Positions 12,226-24,248 are shown, numbered from the stretch's first letter. The stretch: 64,000 nucleotides of DNA from Anagrus nilaparvatae (GCA_022575985.1 JAKSXM010000263.1:5622001-5686000); one strand, 5' to 3'. Notes: a model not told the origin generated them from the letters alone. Numbers and translations are program-made.

Positions 12226-12238
12226 AAGAAGGGAGAGA
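12226..12238 (+). other. Polypurine tract
   Basis: AAGAAGGGAGAGA lies immediately upstream of the 3' LTR, the expected position of the plus-strand primer. Confidence 0.8.
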
Positions 12239-12421
12239 TATAATATAGTGACATTTCCTAGTAACTTAGTTACAACTAGATTATCAGAATAGGTTAGATT
12301 TTATAAAAATATATAGGGTAGTTTAGTTTAGCTCTAGCGCTTGTCGCATTCAGTTGGTAATAAAATAAATACTTTTCATAGATAAAATAAATTGTTCATT
12401 TATTTATTCCACGACATTACA
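12239..12421 (+). repeat. 3' LTR of gypsy element
   Basis: It starts TATAATATAG (the second base is mutated from TG) and ends ATTACA. It is the same length as the 5' LTR. Confidence 0.9.
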
Positions 12422-12426
12422 TAAAT

Positions 12427-12699
12427 TTTTTTTTTTTATTCTATCATTAACCTCCAAACCCAATTTTATTTTTAATTTTTGGAAACACATATTTTATTAA
12501 TATGGAAAAAAATAAAAATATAATAAATAAATGAACATCACGCAACCGTCCGAAAGTACCATCCAAAATTTTTAACGTAATACGTAAGGAAAAAAGAAGT
12601 ATATCTTTACAAAAGTTAATAAATAATAAAAATTAAAGTAACGAATCTAACAAAAATTAAGGTAACAAGAAATAAATAATTAAAAAGAATATATATTTG
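12427..12699. other. AT-rich spacer
   Basis: I see no gene or repeat here beyond simple AT runs. Confidence 0.4.
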
Positions 12700-13262
12700 G
12701 CCAATAAATGTTATAAACAATTGACTTGCTAATTAACAAATAGAAATTTTGGTCATAGCCGATAAATTTTTCAAAAATTCTTTTTTTATCTGATAGGTAC
12801 AATAAATAATAACATTTTTGCACCATGCTCAAAGTTTTAGAATTAACCGGCTAATTGTTATAAATAATTAACTTAATTAACAAATAGAAATTTTGGTCAT
12901 AGCCGTTAAATTTTTCAAAAATTCTTTTTTTATCTGATAGGTACAATAAATAATAATATTTTTGCACCATGCTCAAAGTTTTAGAATTAACCGGCTAATT
13001 TTTATAAACAATTAGCTCAATTAACAAATAGAAATTTTGGTCATAGCCGTTAAATTTTTCAAAAATTCTTTTTTTATCTTATAGGGACAATAAATGTTAA
13101 CCTTTTGGCACCATGCTCAAAGTTCCAGAATGGACCGGCTAATTGTTGTAAACAATTAACTTACTTAATAAATAGAAATTCGGGTCACCGTCGTTAAATT
13201 TTTCAAAAATTCTTTTTTTATTTTATTATTATATTTTATAGTATTATTTTGGCACCATTTTC
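12700..13262 (+). repeat. ~145 bp tandem array, four copies
   Basis: The phrase AAATAGAAATT(T/C)(T/G)GGTCA followed by AAATTTTTCAAAAATTC recurs four times with starts near 12708, 12857, 13001 and 13145. Each unit ends with CACCATGCTCAAAGT and ACCGGCTAATT. The last copy is the most diverged. It is a minisatellite-scale array. Confidence 0.85.
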
Positions 13263-13361
13263 AAAGTGCTAAATTCTTTTTTACAGGTTATACATATGTA
13301 TCTCATTCAAACCACGTGTGAATCATAAACTTTTTCATAGAAACCGAAAATATTCTTCAAG

Positions 13362-13750
13362 AAATAATAATGCATCAAATGTGTAACCTGAAAAACGTAA
13401 AGTAAAATAATTATTATTAATTTATAAACTTATATTTTAAACTTTAAATTATTTTACTATTGTTATGTTCATGGATTTTAACAAAAAATACAGCAAACAT
13501 CTCGATATGCATTAAACTATCTCTTTATGCTATAGCAGTATAGTGCTATAGTATAAAGTTATATATACTATAGTAAAATATACATTTTTCAGAGATGCAT
13601 ATCATCCGGGTATTTGCAGTAATTTTTGTTAAAATCCATGAACATAACAATAGTAAAATAATTTAAAGTTTAAAATATAAGTTTATAAATTAATAATAAT
13701 TATTTTACTTTACGTTTTTCAGGTTACACATTTGATGCATTATTATTATT
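13362..13750. mobile_element. Near-perfect palindrome (foldback element)
   Basis: Left arm 13362-13500 (AATAATGCATCAAATGTGTAACC near its start) is repeated as reverse complement at 13615-13750, with very few mismatches over about 130 bp. The ~110 bp centre is AT-rich and contains CTATAG repeats. The high arm identity suggests recent formation or arm-to-arm gene conversion. Confidence 0.8.
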
Positions 13751-13763
13751 TAAAGACAAATTT

Positions 13764-14176
13764 TTTGTAGACTTGTTTAAAAAATTAAAAGATGCTCAAA
13801 TTGAGCCATAAGTTCTGGCAGATATAATAACAGCAAATTCTGAAGAAGTTAGTTCGAGTTCAGTATACACAGATTTCAGGGTAAATGAAATCTTTAGAAA
13901 TTTTCCTAGAGTAGATTCAAGTAAAATGTGTACCACGACTTTTGACTATATTAGATATATTTATGAGAAAATGCAGTCGTTCGGTGGTAACTCAATTCCA
14001 AACGTATTGAAAAAAATTATTTAATAAGTTAAAGTATGCGGTGGAAAATAAAGAGTTTTCGGAAAAAACTATGCAAAATCCTGAAGTTTATCTAGTTTTA
14101 AATGAATTAAACCAAAAAGGGTACAGGATTCAATTACAGGAATTTAAATTTTTGAGTAAATTTTTTCGCCTTTGAA
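13764..14176 (+). pseudogene. Unrecognised degraded coding sequence
   Basis: Two adjoining open stretches read like protein. The frame from about 13764 to 14024 has one internal stop after the residues DAQIEP and contains CTTTFDYIRYIYEKMQSFGG. A shifted frame from about 14027 to 14176 contains EKTMQNPEVYLVLNELNQKG. Codon use is protein-like rather than random AT runs. I do not recognise the family. It may be transposon-derived, since it sits between a palindrome and gag debris. Confidence 0.4.
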
Positions 14177-14344
14177 AAACCTTTTTGCTTGATCGATGTA
14201 CATTATAGTGACAGCAAACTCTGTATCGACGTCAAAATCTACGTGTATTTTATTTACTGAAAGAGAGATAGAAAATTTTTCCCGCTGATTTATATATCTC
14301 CTAAACTTGAGATGTGGCAACGCTGTCGTAATTCTCGTGCAACT

Positions 14345-15080
14345 CTAACATTTAAATAGAATTATTTTGATGATTGTTACCTGATTTAAAACTAACTTTC
14401 TGTATGTGTCTTTTTACGCTACATGCCTTGCAGACGATATGTCTATATAACGTACATTCTGTTGCCACGTGATTCTTCTTACCACAGCGGAAGCAATGAA
14501 TTTCACCTCTCTCTCTCTTTCTTACTGGCCTCTTGGTAACTCCGCCCCTCGCAGAATTTCTATTTTTGTATGACGATTGAAAACGACTTTTTTCACCAAA
14601 TTTTGAATTTGTATATCTTTTCTTTTCACTAACTTCATTTATTAAATTTTCTATATTTTCATACATTCCGGAATTTTCTTTTCTGCATTATTCCATGGAC
14701 ATGGCCGTATTGATGCTGTATTCAATTTTAAATCTTTCATTTGTAAAAGCCGTTGAAGTATCATTGTATTTTCAAGCCATACACGAATAGATTTCGGAGC
14801 GCCATGTCAAAAAAATCGCCAAAACCACACGACTGAGCTAACTTTTTAATTTCCGTTAAAAAGTCCTGTACTGATTCATTTTTTTGTTGTTTCCTACTTT
14901 GAAATTTAAAACATTCTGCGATTTCTATTACTTTTGGCTCGTACAATTCTTTTAATTTTTAACTAACACGGCGTATTCTTTTGTATAAACATCCTCATCG
15001 TCCATATAATCACATAATTTTGCGAACACTTTTTGACCCAGGAAATGTAATAATAACGGAACTTTTTTTATCCTCAGTTT
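14345..15080 (-). pseudogene. Reverse-strand gypsy gag remnant
   Basis: On the minus strand the frame at 14761-14946 (motifs FKFQSRKQQ, ESVQDFL and ALRNLFVYGL) matches the capsid region of K02A2.6/Mag-type gypsy Gags. An upstream piece at about 14960-15070 (DYMDDEDVYTKEYAVLV) continues it in a shifted frame. The frame at 14352-14666 gives the nucleocapsid with one zinc knuckle, CFRCGKKNHVATEC, and a second degraded one. No LTRs or pol were seen, so this is a fragment unrelated in orientation to the element at 7396. Confidence 0.7.
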
Positions 15081-16000
15081 TATTCATAATTTGAAATGCA
15101 CCTTCACATTGTTGATGCTACCTTTTCCATAACATCGTATCCGGATCATAAGTTTCTTCTAATAATTTTATCTATACTTTTTTGAATTTTTCTCATTTTG
15201 GTCATAAAAAATTCCCAGTTCCAAGGATTTTGCTTTCGCCTTGCAAAAAACACGTGCCTGTAACCAGCTCAATTTTCCCATTTAAATAACATGGGAATTT
15301 TGAGTTTTTAGCAATACAAATTTTCACAAAGGCTAAAAAGCGTTTTAAAATGCTAGTTTTTACTGGAAAACATACTTTTATATGTTGTAAAGACATGCAA
15401 ACAGCCCTGCGTTCATTAGAAAGGGAATTTTGGGGCTAGAAACGCAAATTTACATATTGGCTCAATCTTATAAAACAGGGTTTTTCGGTAATTTTCGATA
15501 AAAAGCTACAACCTCAAAAATTAACCAAAACACATCTAGTGGGTCTACTTTTTTTGGTTTAAGTATCAGATTTCAAATGACGTAAGCCGTATTTTGTTAT
15601 CACTATTTTTATTAGCGCTATAGTCAATTAACCTACTGGTAATTTTTGACCCGAAACAACCAATTTTTAAATCCTATCCTAAAAATGAGTTAGTCATCGA
15701 TACGGTAACTATGTACATTGTTATCGCTAAAAGAATCATTCTGATTGGTTCTCGCAATAATGTAAACAATACATACATAACATACATGCAAACTTTAAAA
15801 ACAATAACATTAATACAACTCAAAAAGTTAGGTTATTTTATTTTAGGTATCTTACAATTGTAAGTATATACCTTAAGGTATATAATAAACCAGTAGCTAA
15901 TTATTTAACTTATAAATGGTTATTGATAATTAAAATTATTTATTTAATTCATTTAAAAAATTAAAGAAAGCATAGATTAATTTAAAATTTAAATTATTGG
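15081..16000. other. Non-coding, with dispersed repeat copies
   Basis: About 15400-15545 is a reverse-complement copy of a repeat also at 18185-18325 and 42985-43115 (shared core ATTGAGCC, GCGTTTCTAG-CCC). About 15690-15760 matches 2455-2520. A 64-codon frame at 15202-15396 (minus) has no recognisable features. Confidence 0.45.
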
Positions 16001-16400
16001 TTAATATATCATTTTTTTGCATATATTTCAAACCTCAAATCTTTGTTGTGTAAATTATGTTTTTAAATTTTTCAATATTTTTTTAAATGCAGAAGAGAAG
16101 TACTTGATGATTATGATTGTAATAATAATAATAATAGTAAACAATAATATATTACGAACCATGGACAGAAAAATAAAGCCCCAAATCGCAGTTTACCACC
16201 CTCGGCTTCGCCTCGGAAGGTAATGTACGTACGATTTGAGCCATTCGTTTTTAATGGCCAAGGGTCGTATACGATTTTTCTGCGGCAGTGGCGAGAAAAC
16301 AAGTCTTCGCAGTGGCCGGGAAGTACGTGCTTTCTGGTCATTGTCCAATTTAGTCGTCTTTAAAAAAAAATTATATTCCAATAAATAAATTCTTTACTCT
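16001..16400. other. Locally GC-richer non-coding patch
   Basis: The patch contains CTCGGCTTCGCCTCGG and a stretch with TGCGGCAGTGGCGAG. Part of it (CCATGG-AAAAATAAAG and flanks, about 16150-16190) resembles the reverse complement near 63580-63630. No protein match was seen in any frame. It is probably a repeat fragment. Confidence 0.4.
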
Positions 16401-17929
16401 GTTTAACTTATAAAAAAGAAATTAACAAATAATTTTTTGAATAAATTAAAATTTACATGGTTGTTAATCCAAAGTCAGATTTTTATTTTGTTGTACAACT
16501 TAGTAAAAATTTACAGAATCGTGAAAAAACTGATTATCCAAAAAATGCAAGAAAAAATTAGGCTTGAATATTGCTTGAATATTAACATGGAACATGTTTA
16601 TAGGGGGGGGGGGTAACTCAGTAGCTCCAATAGTTAAGAGTGTCCGGGATGTGAAATGGGACTTTCTAAACTTTGATTTGGAGACTTAGAATAATTTCAG
16701 TTTCGGGACTTAAAATGATTTTAATTTAAGAAACTTAAAATAATTCTAATTAAAGGACTTGATTTAGAAACTTTAATTTATTATTTCTTATTTTAATTTA
16801 GGAATTAAAATAATTTCGTTTTAGGGCTTTCGAATAATCCAGGGCTACGGATAGAAAATAATTTAAAATTTGGGATTGAGAATACTTTCGACGAATCTGC
16901 ATAATTTTTAGTAAAGGTTAATTGAATCTACATTTGGGTTTCAAAATTTTAGTTCCTTATAAAATTTACATGCCATACGTGGGCTCATATGTTTAATTTA
17001 CCTTGGATTGGTTAGAAAATACTTAATTTTAGTATTAGTAAATGAATTATCTAATGTAAATCAAAAGATTAAAAAATGAAATTTTATATCGGCATATAAA
17101 ATTTGTTATGCCTGATCCATTAATTATTCAATATAGGTAAAAATTCATCTACGATGCAGTAAAGTTAGTTTAGGAAGTAGTAAGAAAAATTTATAATACT
17201 CGGCATATGAAATTTTACCTCACCGGATTAATTTATGAACCCGATATAACATGAAAAAATAAAATATTTATGTCTACGAAAAAATACATACGTTTTTGCG
17301 GGGGAAAAAAGAGAACATTATTAATCTAAACTGGCCAAAAATGGAAATAGCTGCCTAAAGTCTAGAATGGGATCTAGGAAGATAAAATTTGAAGAAATAA
17401 TGATTTTTTATAAAGGTAAAATCTAGAGAATAAGACAAAACGATTTGCCGAGAAAAAAGGTGTTAAAAGTTATTCATTTTTGTGATATTTCTTTCGGTAA
17501 ATATATTTTGATACTTATTTGAAATGAAATGTACTACAATAACTAGATGGATTCTATAACGAGTTTAGATCCAAAAAAGCAATTGGATATAGGGTGTATA
17601 CATGAATTATTAACATTAAAACCCATAAAATGCTAAGGAAAATTATACAGCGTCCTAGGAATGACTTAGATTCTTCAACAATGGCACTTTTTATTTTCAA
17701 AAATGTTTGGATTACAAAAAACATGAGAAATATTATCAAAATAATAATAATTTACTTTGAAAATCTATTCCTACCAGATAAAATATTACTGTCACCGTAA
17801 ATCAGAATAAAATGGTTTTAATACCTTATATTTTAATTTTTATTTTGTTCTAGAAGAATTTGAGTCATCTCAAGGCTGCTGTATAATTTTCCCTCGGTAT
17901 TATAAGGGTTTCATGCACTGTAAATAGTA
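16401..17929. other. AT-rich DNA without genes
   Basis: Loose repeats of a GGACTTAGAATAATTT-like phrase occur at 16670-16860. I see nothing else. Confidence 0.4.
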
Positions 17930-18345
17930 ACTTTCTTAGATTTTTGAAAAATTTTTGGAAACTTAAAGCTTGTACAAATTTTTTCAGACCTATAAAACTC
18001 TTTTCCGTCAGAAATTAAAAATTTTGCAGCAATTTAAAAATAGGTCATTTTTAGCCAAAAATGACCGTTTGGTTAATTGGCTATAGTGATGAGAGAATTA
18101 GTGATAATAAATTGCGGTTTACGGCGTATAAAAGGTGATACTTAAAACAAAAAAACGAAACCAATCAGAAGAGTTTTGGTTAACTTGCGAGGTTTTTGCG
18201 TTTCATTGAAAATTACCAAAAAACTCTATTTTATAACATTGAGCCCTGCGTTTCTAGGCCCAGAAGGCCCATTGAAATGAACGGTGGGTATTCGGCATGT
18301 TTTTTCAACATAACAAACTCATCCATATCCATTTGGTGTAATTTG
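17930..18345. repeat. Foldback-family arm and ATTGAGCC repeat
   Basis: 17930-18060 matches one arm of the 900-1720 foldback family (TTTTTGGAAACTTAAAGCTTG). 18185-18325 is a forward copy of the repeat that includes ATTGAGCCCTGCGTTTCTAG, seen also at 42985-43115 and reversed at 15400-15545. Confidence 0.55.
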
Positions 18346-18747
18346 GTGTCCCAAATGTATTAAACTTCCCTTGTAAATAAAGAGTTGCTTTTTTTAAGAA
18401 TCTGAAGTCAAATTTTTGATTTAGTCTTTTGGTAAGTTAGTAATCCAGATCAGTTGGCCAGAATGATAAAAAAACTTTTTGTGAAAACTCTGAATTTTTA
18501 TTATTGACCCTGTTGCTGCGCTGAAACGACTTCCTAAAAGGCTAAATAAAAAATCTGACTTTAGATTCTTATATAGCAACCAGGAGACTATTATTTTATT
18601 TTTTTCTCGCATATAAAATACTTTTTTGTTGCGGTTTACCAAATCAATAAGGTCTTCTTACTTAGAGGTTTTTCATCTTTAATGAATGATACAATTCAAT
18701 TCGAATTGTTATAGAAGAATTAATACATAATTTAAATAAGTTATTCT

Positions 18748-18772
18748 CTGCGCGAAGCGCAGTTGGGTCTAG
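18748..18772 (+). mobile_element. Candidate Helitron 3' end
   Basis: The hairpin CTGCGCGAAGCGCAG is followed by TTGGGT, then CTAG and T. This is the same arrangement as at 3129, 26382 and 42052. The 5' end was not identified. Confidence 0.45.
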
Positions 18773-18777
18773 TTTAT

Positions 18778-19095
18778 TTAAATTGCTGCCAAAATTGTAA
18801 TTTTTGACGAAAGTGAGTTTGAAAGGCCTTAAAAATGTTTGACAAGCTTCAAGTTTCCAAAAATATTTTATTCACCGCTTTTCAATAATTTATTAACCAG
18901 AGATGATAATTTAAAGTCGGAGTCCCAATTTCAGGGTTTTAAAAAAAAGTCAATTTTTATCATTATCTTTGAAAAGCAATATCTTAAAAACTAATTAAAG
19001 AAAAGAGACGAGTAAAAAATTTTTGGAAACTTGAAGCTTGTAAAAAATTTTTAAGGCCTTTAAAACTCAATTTCGTCAAAAATTACAATTTTATG
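18778..19095. mobile_element. Short foldback element
   Basis: The left arm (TTGCTGCCAAAATTGTAA to about 18870) and the right arm (about 19010-19095) are reverse complements around TTTTTGGAAACTTGAAGCTTG. It is related to the elements at 900-1720 and 17930. Confidence 0.6.
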
Positions 19096-19642
19096 AATTA
19101 TAAAATATTAATAACCATTTCTTATGTTCCAGGTGATAGAAATTACAAAAAAGAATCATAAATTACATAATAATCATTAAAGCTTTTTATTCTTTCAATT
19201 TAGAACCATTATCAATTTAATTCAAAATTCATTGTTAAATCATAATAATCATTAAAGCTTTATATTCTTTCAATTTAGAACCATTATCAATTTAATTTCA
19301 AATATAGGTTTCAAACAACTTTATTCAAGACAATTATACTTAATATTGATTGAAATACTAATTTTTTTTACATAGTTAAATAATATTTTGATTAAAATAA
19401 AATAAATACAGAAAATACTTAAATGAAAAAAAAAACTGAAAAACAATCTATTTCAAACAATAAATTTGAATTTACATTAGTTTTAGATATTGTTTAAGAA
19501 TATATATGGGATTCTTATTTTATAAGCATACGTTTATTGTTTATACTTTTATTTTATTAATGCAATGAAGATTCACATTCTAAAGAAACAAATTCAAATA
19601 TAATGAAATTATTTACACATTTAACAAACAGATAACTTGTTA
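19096..19642. other. AT-rich spacer
   Basis: A ~60 bp phrase (CATTAAAGCTTT(T/A)TATTCTTTC with flanks) is repeated at about 19170 and 19245. I see no gene. Confidence 0.4.
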
Positions 19643-19766
19643 ATGGAAATCTTCATAAATGAAAATTAAAAATATAAAATGTTGGTATACGTGATTAGAG
19701 AGAGACGCAGCATTTAAAAACTCGAGGCATTCGGATCATATGTTTACCCATGGGTCCCTACCTTAT
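19643..19766 (+). repeat. Left terminal inverted repeat of PIF element
   Basis: It matches the reverse complement of 24399-24523 with few mismatches and includes GAGAGAGACGCAGC and CATATGTTTACC. Confidence 0.88.
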
Positions 19767-19844
19767 CCACATTATTTACGGCTGCCGTTTTATGCTGGCC
19801 GGAGTTATGTTTGTGTTAGCAAAAAAGTTTGTTTTTTAGAAAAT

Positions 19845-21204
19845 ATGGCAAATATTCTGCAAATTGACAATTATTTGTCAAGTTCTTCCAGTGATGAAGG
19901 TACCGATGAAGAAGAACGAGCATTATATGTTTTTGTGAATGTTATTCTAAATAATAATAATCGTGTTGGGAGAGGTTTAAGGAGGATTCCACGCATAGTA
20001 ACCTATGTGGAAACGGTTATTGTTGATTATAATTTGGAGGAATTCCGAAAGACTTTTAGGTGAGGAATTATTTTTATTATTCTAACATTAAGCAAAGAGA
20101 ATAATACCGAAAAATGTAATTTTAGGTTAAGACGACCAACATTTGATTACTTACTATTTTTAATTGGACCTGATTTGCAGCGAGTGGAGAATATTGGAAA
20201 TGCAATTGTGTGTCCAAAAAAACAATTGTATATTTTTTTAATGTATCTAGGTACCAAAATGAGTTACAAGTAAATCTTATTAAATCTTATTTTTATAATT
20301 CCAGCGAAATAAGGTACTTATAATATATTATTATACTTTCAGATCAATTGCTAATCTTTTTGGTGTTGGTGAGTCTACAGCATGGGAAATTGTTTTTCGG
20401 TGTGTTGCAGCGATATATCGTTACAGAGATCATTTTATAAGATGGCCTACCCGAGATGAAATACGTATAATAGCTGCAAATTTTCGTCGAAGGACAGGTT
20501 TTCCAAATGTTGGGGGCTTAGTAGATGGGACTGAAATAGAAATACCAAAACCGACAGAAAACTCAGCATTCTATTTTAACAGAAAAAAATTATGTTCACT
20601 AAAATTACAGGTATAAAATTTTTATTTACAAATAAAATTTAATTAAACAAAGTAATTAATAATTTATTTTTAGGTTGTTTGTAATCATCGGTTAGAATTC
20701 ACCAATTGTTTTGCTAGTTTCCCAGGTGGTGCTCATGATGCTAGAGCTTTTAAATATTCTGGCTTACAAGAGATGTCCACTGAAGAATTTTTTAATGGGG
20801 ATTTTCATCTTCTTGTAGATTCGGCTTATACTTTACAAAACCATGTATTGACACCTTATAAGGATAATGGACATTTGTCTCCAGAGAAAACAAATTTTAA
20901 TAAAAAACTCTGCAGTACCAGAATTTATGTTGAGTGTTCGATTGGTTTACTAAAGATGCGATGGCGAAGAATATTAGATTTTTGTCACATTAATAAAACA
21001 GAAATTATTCCATTCTATATTACTGCCTGTTGTATCTTACACAATATTTGCCTAAAACGAGATGAGGAATTTGAATATCCAATTTTCATTAGAGACAATG
21101 GCTTGGTAAATGTAGGTCCTTCACTACCATCTCGTAGAACCAGAATCCTAGGTTCTCAAAAAAGGAATATGCTACGAGAATATTTTGCCATGATGCAAAT
21201 ATAA
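19845..21204 (+). CDS. PIF/Harbinger transposase (DDE_Tnp_4 type), 4 exons
   Basis: Exons are 19845-20059, 20126-20269, 20343-20610 and 20674-21204, joined by GT-AG introns of 66, 73 and 63 bp. They give an uninterrupted 385-residue protein. The N-terminal part is acidic and serine-rich (SSSSSDEGTDEEE), followed by a helix-turn-helix-like region (KKQLYIFLMYLGT...SIANLFGVGESTAW) used for DNA binding in this family. The nuclease core has D181 (GLVDGTEI), D258 (LLVDSAYT) and E296 (YVECSIGL), a plausible D-D-E triad, so the enzyme may be active. I chose the ATG at 19845 because the in-frame codon at 19740 lies within the inverted repeat. It faces its Myb-like partner gene tail to tail. Confidence 0.9.
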
Positions 21205-22720
21205 ATATTAATATAAGTTAAAAAAAATTAAATAGCTTTATTTTTGTATGAAAAAAATAAAATTTTTATTTATTTTTAAAAATTAAAGTTTTTAATTTGT
21301 CATTTTACATTCCCTTCCATATACTAATTTTGTATTAAACATTAAAATTTAATTTAATTTAATTTTTAGGTTAAATAGATTGTTTGAATATTAACTGTAA
21401 CAGCACCTATTACTCCAGTCAAAATGCGGGTGGGGTTTAAAACAACCCCTAAATTTATATACATAAAAGAAAGTAAAAAAAATAAAATTTTATCATGGTT
21501 TTTAGATATTTATTAAATTAAGGGTTGTTTTAACCCCCCCCCGGGGGGTTAATACATTTTTTAATACATTTTCTAATGGTTAAAATAGCATAAAATATTG
21601 TTAAATACTTGACTCCATAAAAAAAAGTAATAAAATAAACTATTTTCATTTTTTTATATTTTTTTTAATTTTGGGGATAGTTTTCACCCTATATAATTAG
21701 CTCTAATTTTGTTCAATAAAAAAATCGCAATATCTTCTTAATCCATTATCAAAAAATAAAATATATATGACCATATTATCTTTATTTTCCAAATATAGCA
21801 TAAAAAATCCAAAAAAGGGGTAGTTTTTGCTGATTTAAGGGTGTTCCCCTATTTTCCAACTCTATTGGACAGCTAATTCTGATATAGTATTTTGCCTGGA
21901 ATATATTGAATCCAATTGGTAATCATAGGAATTGAAGTAGGGACTTTAATAGTTAGTTTGGTTGTTTAGTAAGCAGGAAAAAGAACAAATAATTTTTTTC
22001 AATTAAACAAATTGTATTTATCTTTTTATATTTAAATGAATCTTAAAACGACATAAAACATTTAAGCTAAAAAAATAAAGATTAAATAACTGACTTGATA
22101 CGTCACTTGACAGACATACTTAGAACACAGAATGCCATTGAAAATAAAAAACTATCTTTAAATTTAAAAACTAATTAGTTTAGCTTTAATACTGATTCAA
22201 TCAGTCTTTGATTTGTAATTTTTTAAAATTAAACTTAAATATAATGATAAGGCACTCTCATTGGAAGAACCATTGAAGAGTGAATTTATAATATTTGCTC
22301 TATATTTTTGTTAATAAGTAAGCTATATCTGTTTTCAACTTAAAAATATATGCAAATAAAAATAATTAAACACATTTATCTTGCTTATAGGAACTTTGCA
22401 CTTAATATAAAAAAAAAAATGAAACTTAAAATTACTGTGCAAATATAAGATATGATAATTATAAAATTATACATTTACCATAGTACATGTTTAAAATCAC
22501 ATTAAGATTTTTATGCTAAAGAAGAAATAATAACATTTTTATGATAAGTAAGTATTCATTTTACAGATAAGAAAGCATGAAAGTAAAGAAAAAGGACATT
22601 TTGTTACATAATTTTACATATTAAATTAAATATTTAAATATTATAAATAAATATTTTGTATATTAATATTTCTTATAAATTTAAATAACAAATTTTTTAA
22701 TTTATAAATTGTCAATAAAT
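21205..22720. other. Intergenic part of PIF element
   Basis: AT-rich DNA between the two 3' ends. A short inverted repeat (TTTAAAACAACCCCTAAATTT near 21440 and its counterpart near 21515-21540) brackets a C9G6 run at 21532-21547. It holds the polyadenylation regions of both genes. No further gene was seen. Confidence 0.6.
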
Positions 22721-24248
22721 TTATTTTTCGAAATGCCTTTCAAAAAGTTTTAGCTTCTTCTCTTGATAATTTTTTTTATCTTCTGCAGATTGCTTATATA
22801 TATCAAGTCTCTGCTTACTTATTTCGTTGTAGGTATTAATGAAATCAGATACAGCATCTTTTTTTTCTAAAAAAAATTAAAATTATTAACTTTTATTAAA
22901 GTTTTTTAAAATTAAATTTTAATAATATAATTATAATATGATGTAATACTTATTGCATATTTCTCTGAGATTAAAAAAAAAACTTACTTCAAAATATGTA
23001 CATGTCATTGGCGCATTACCAGAGCCATTGTTGTTGTCAACACACTTTTTATAAACATCGTTTAACTGTTTACATAATTTTTGGCAATCACTTACAGTTC
23101 TATTATAAGTTTTCTTTGCTGGACCAGAAGAGAGTTTTTTCCAGAACTGATCTCGATGTTTGCTAAAAAGCTGCAAATTTTTTTTATACAAATATATAAC
23201 TAATCTTATCTCTTTATCCGTCCATTCATATTCTTCTATAATAGGTGTAGGAATGACCATGGAATCGACTGAAATAAAAAATTTAGCTAATTAATTTAAT
23301 AATTTATTGATATAAGCATTTATAATTTATATTTATATGTTACTGTTAGGCTTTTTTGTTTTTTTGTTAAAAGTCAAATCTTCTTCGACTTCAATGTCAC
23401 TATCAGTATTAGACAAGTCAGCAAGTGCATCTTCATCTCTAGAATTATGTCCTTTTTTATAAAATTTTTTTAATAAACCTTTAGCGAAATCTGTATCTTC
23501 AGGTGTAATAGCTTCAAAATCAATTTGATTAATGTCATAAAATTTATCGCAGGGTTTGTTTATTGTTGGTTTAATAGCTTTCTTAGCAGCAGATTTTTTT
23601 TTTGACTTATTTGCTAAGGAATTTTGAGCTGGTTTTGAATGAAGGACTTCCTGGTGACTATTATTTGTAATATCTAAAAGACTAGTACTCCCTTTCTGAG
23701 TCAAATTTGTCATCGGAATAGCAGAAGCTGCATCGCTTTTATTGGTTTTATGTAATTTTAACAGATTTTTAACAAAGTCATCATCTACAAGATAAATAAA
23801 AAAAAAAATAAATAAAAAAAACAATTCATAATTTATTTTGTAATATACTTTAAACTTATTTTAAAAATATGCATACCAGTTTTTCCTAAAATAAATAAAT
23901 CTGCATCTACTTTTATAGTATATTTTAATCCAGCTTTATCAAATAAATCCAGGTCAAATGATTCTTCGCAGTCTTCTTTTCTCAAGGTTCCAGTTTGTTT
24001 TTTAACACTCTGTAGAATTGCCTTTGTAAATAAAGGATCTGCACAAAAATTGAATATCAAAATAACTTTTTTAATTTTCATTTTTCATTTTGTAACACTG
24101 ACAATAAATAAGTGATTAAATTTTCAGCTTAAAAACAAAGCAATAACATACCTAAAGTGGCTTTGGTAGCAAAACTTTGAGACAACATAACCTCTACAGA
24201 ATTTTCAGTTTTCTCGTCAAACAAAAAAACATTGACTAGTTCACCCAT
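22721..24248 (-). CDS. Myb/SANT-like protein of PIF/Harbinger, 5 exons
   Basis: Minus-strand exons with GT-AG borders: 24248-24152, 24038-23877, 23784-23344, 23268-22988 and 22866-22721. The first four join in frame to 327 codons starting MGELVNVFLFDEKTEN. The fourth exon carries the Myb/SANT-like DNA-binding region (EWTDKEIRLVIYLY...FWKKL). In this family the partner binds the ends and helps bring the transposase into the nucleus. The last exon reads well as DAVSDFINTYNEISKQRLD to a stop, but only in a frame one base off the exon 4 phase, just after an 8-A run. Either that run lost or gained a base or another splice site is used. The middle exon is lysine-rich and then acidic. Confidence 0.78.

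Larger units (their letters stand above)
7396..12421 (+). mobile_element. Full-length Ty3/gypsy LTR retrotransposon, degraded coding
   Basis: Two 183 bp direct repeats (7396-7578, 12239-12421) flank about 4.7 kb coding for gag, protease, reverse transcriptase, RNase H and integrase in the gypsy order. TAAAT lies on both sides (7391-7395, 12422-12426), a 5 bp target duplication. The LTRs differ at about six of 183 positions, so the copy is fairly old. Several frameshifts and stops break the proteins, so it is non-autonomous now. The gag and reverse transcriptase style resembles the Mag-type gypsy lineage; that clade call is tentative. Confidence 0.93.

Noticed and set aside
12700..13262. CRISPR-like array
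   Set aside because: Units are long (145 bp), contiguous and diverging, without unique spacers, in a eukaryotic context.
16111..16381. Two minus-strand frames across the GC-richer patch
   Set aside because: They overlap each other in different frames and show no domain; the patch looks like repeat debris.
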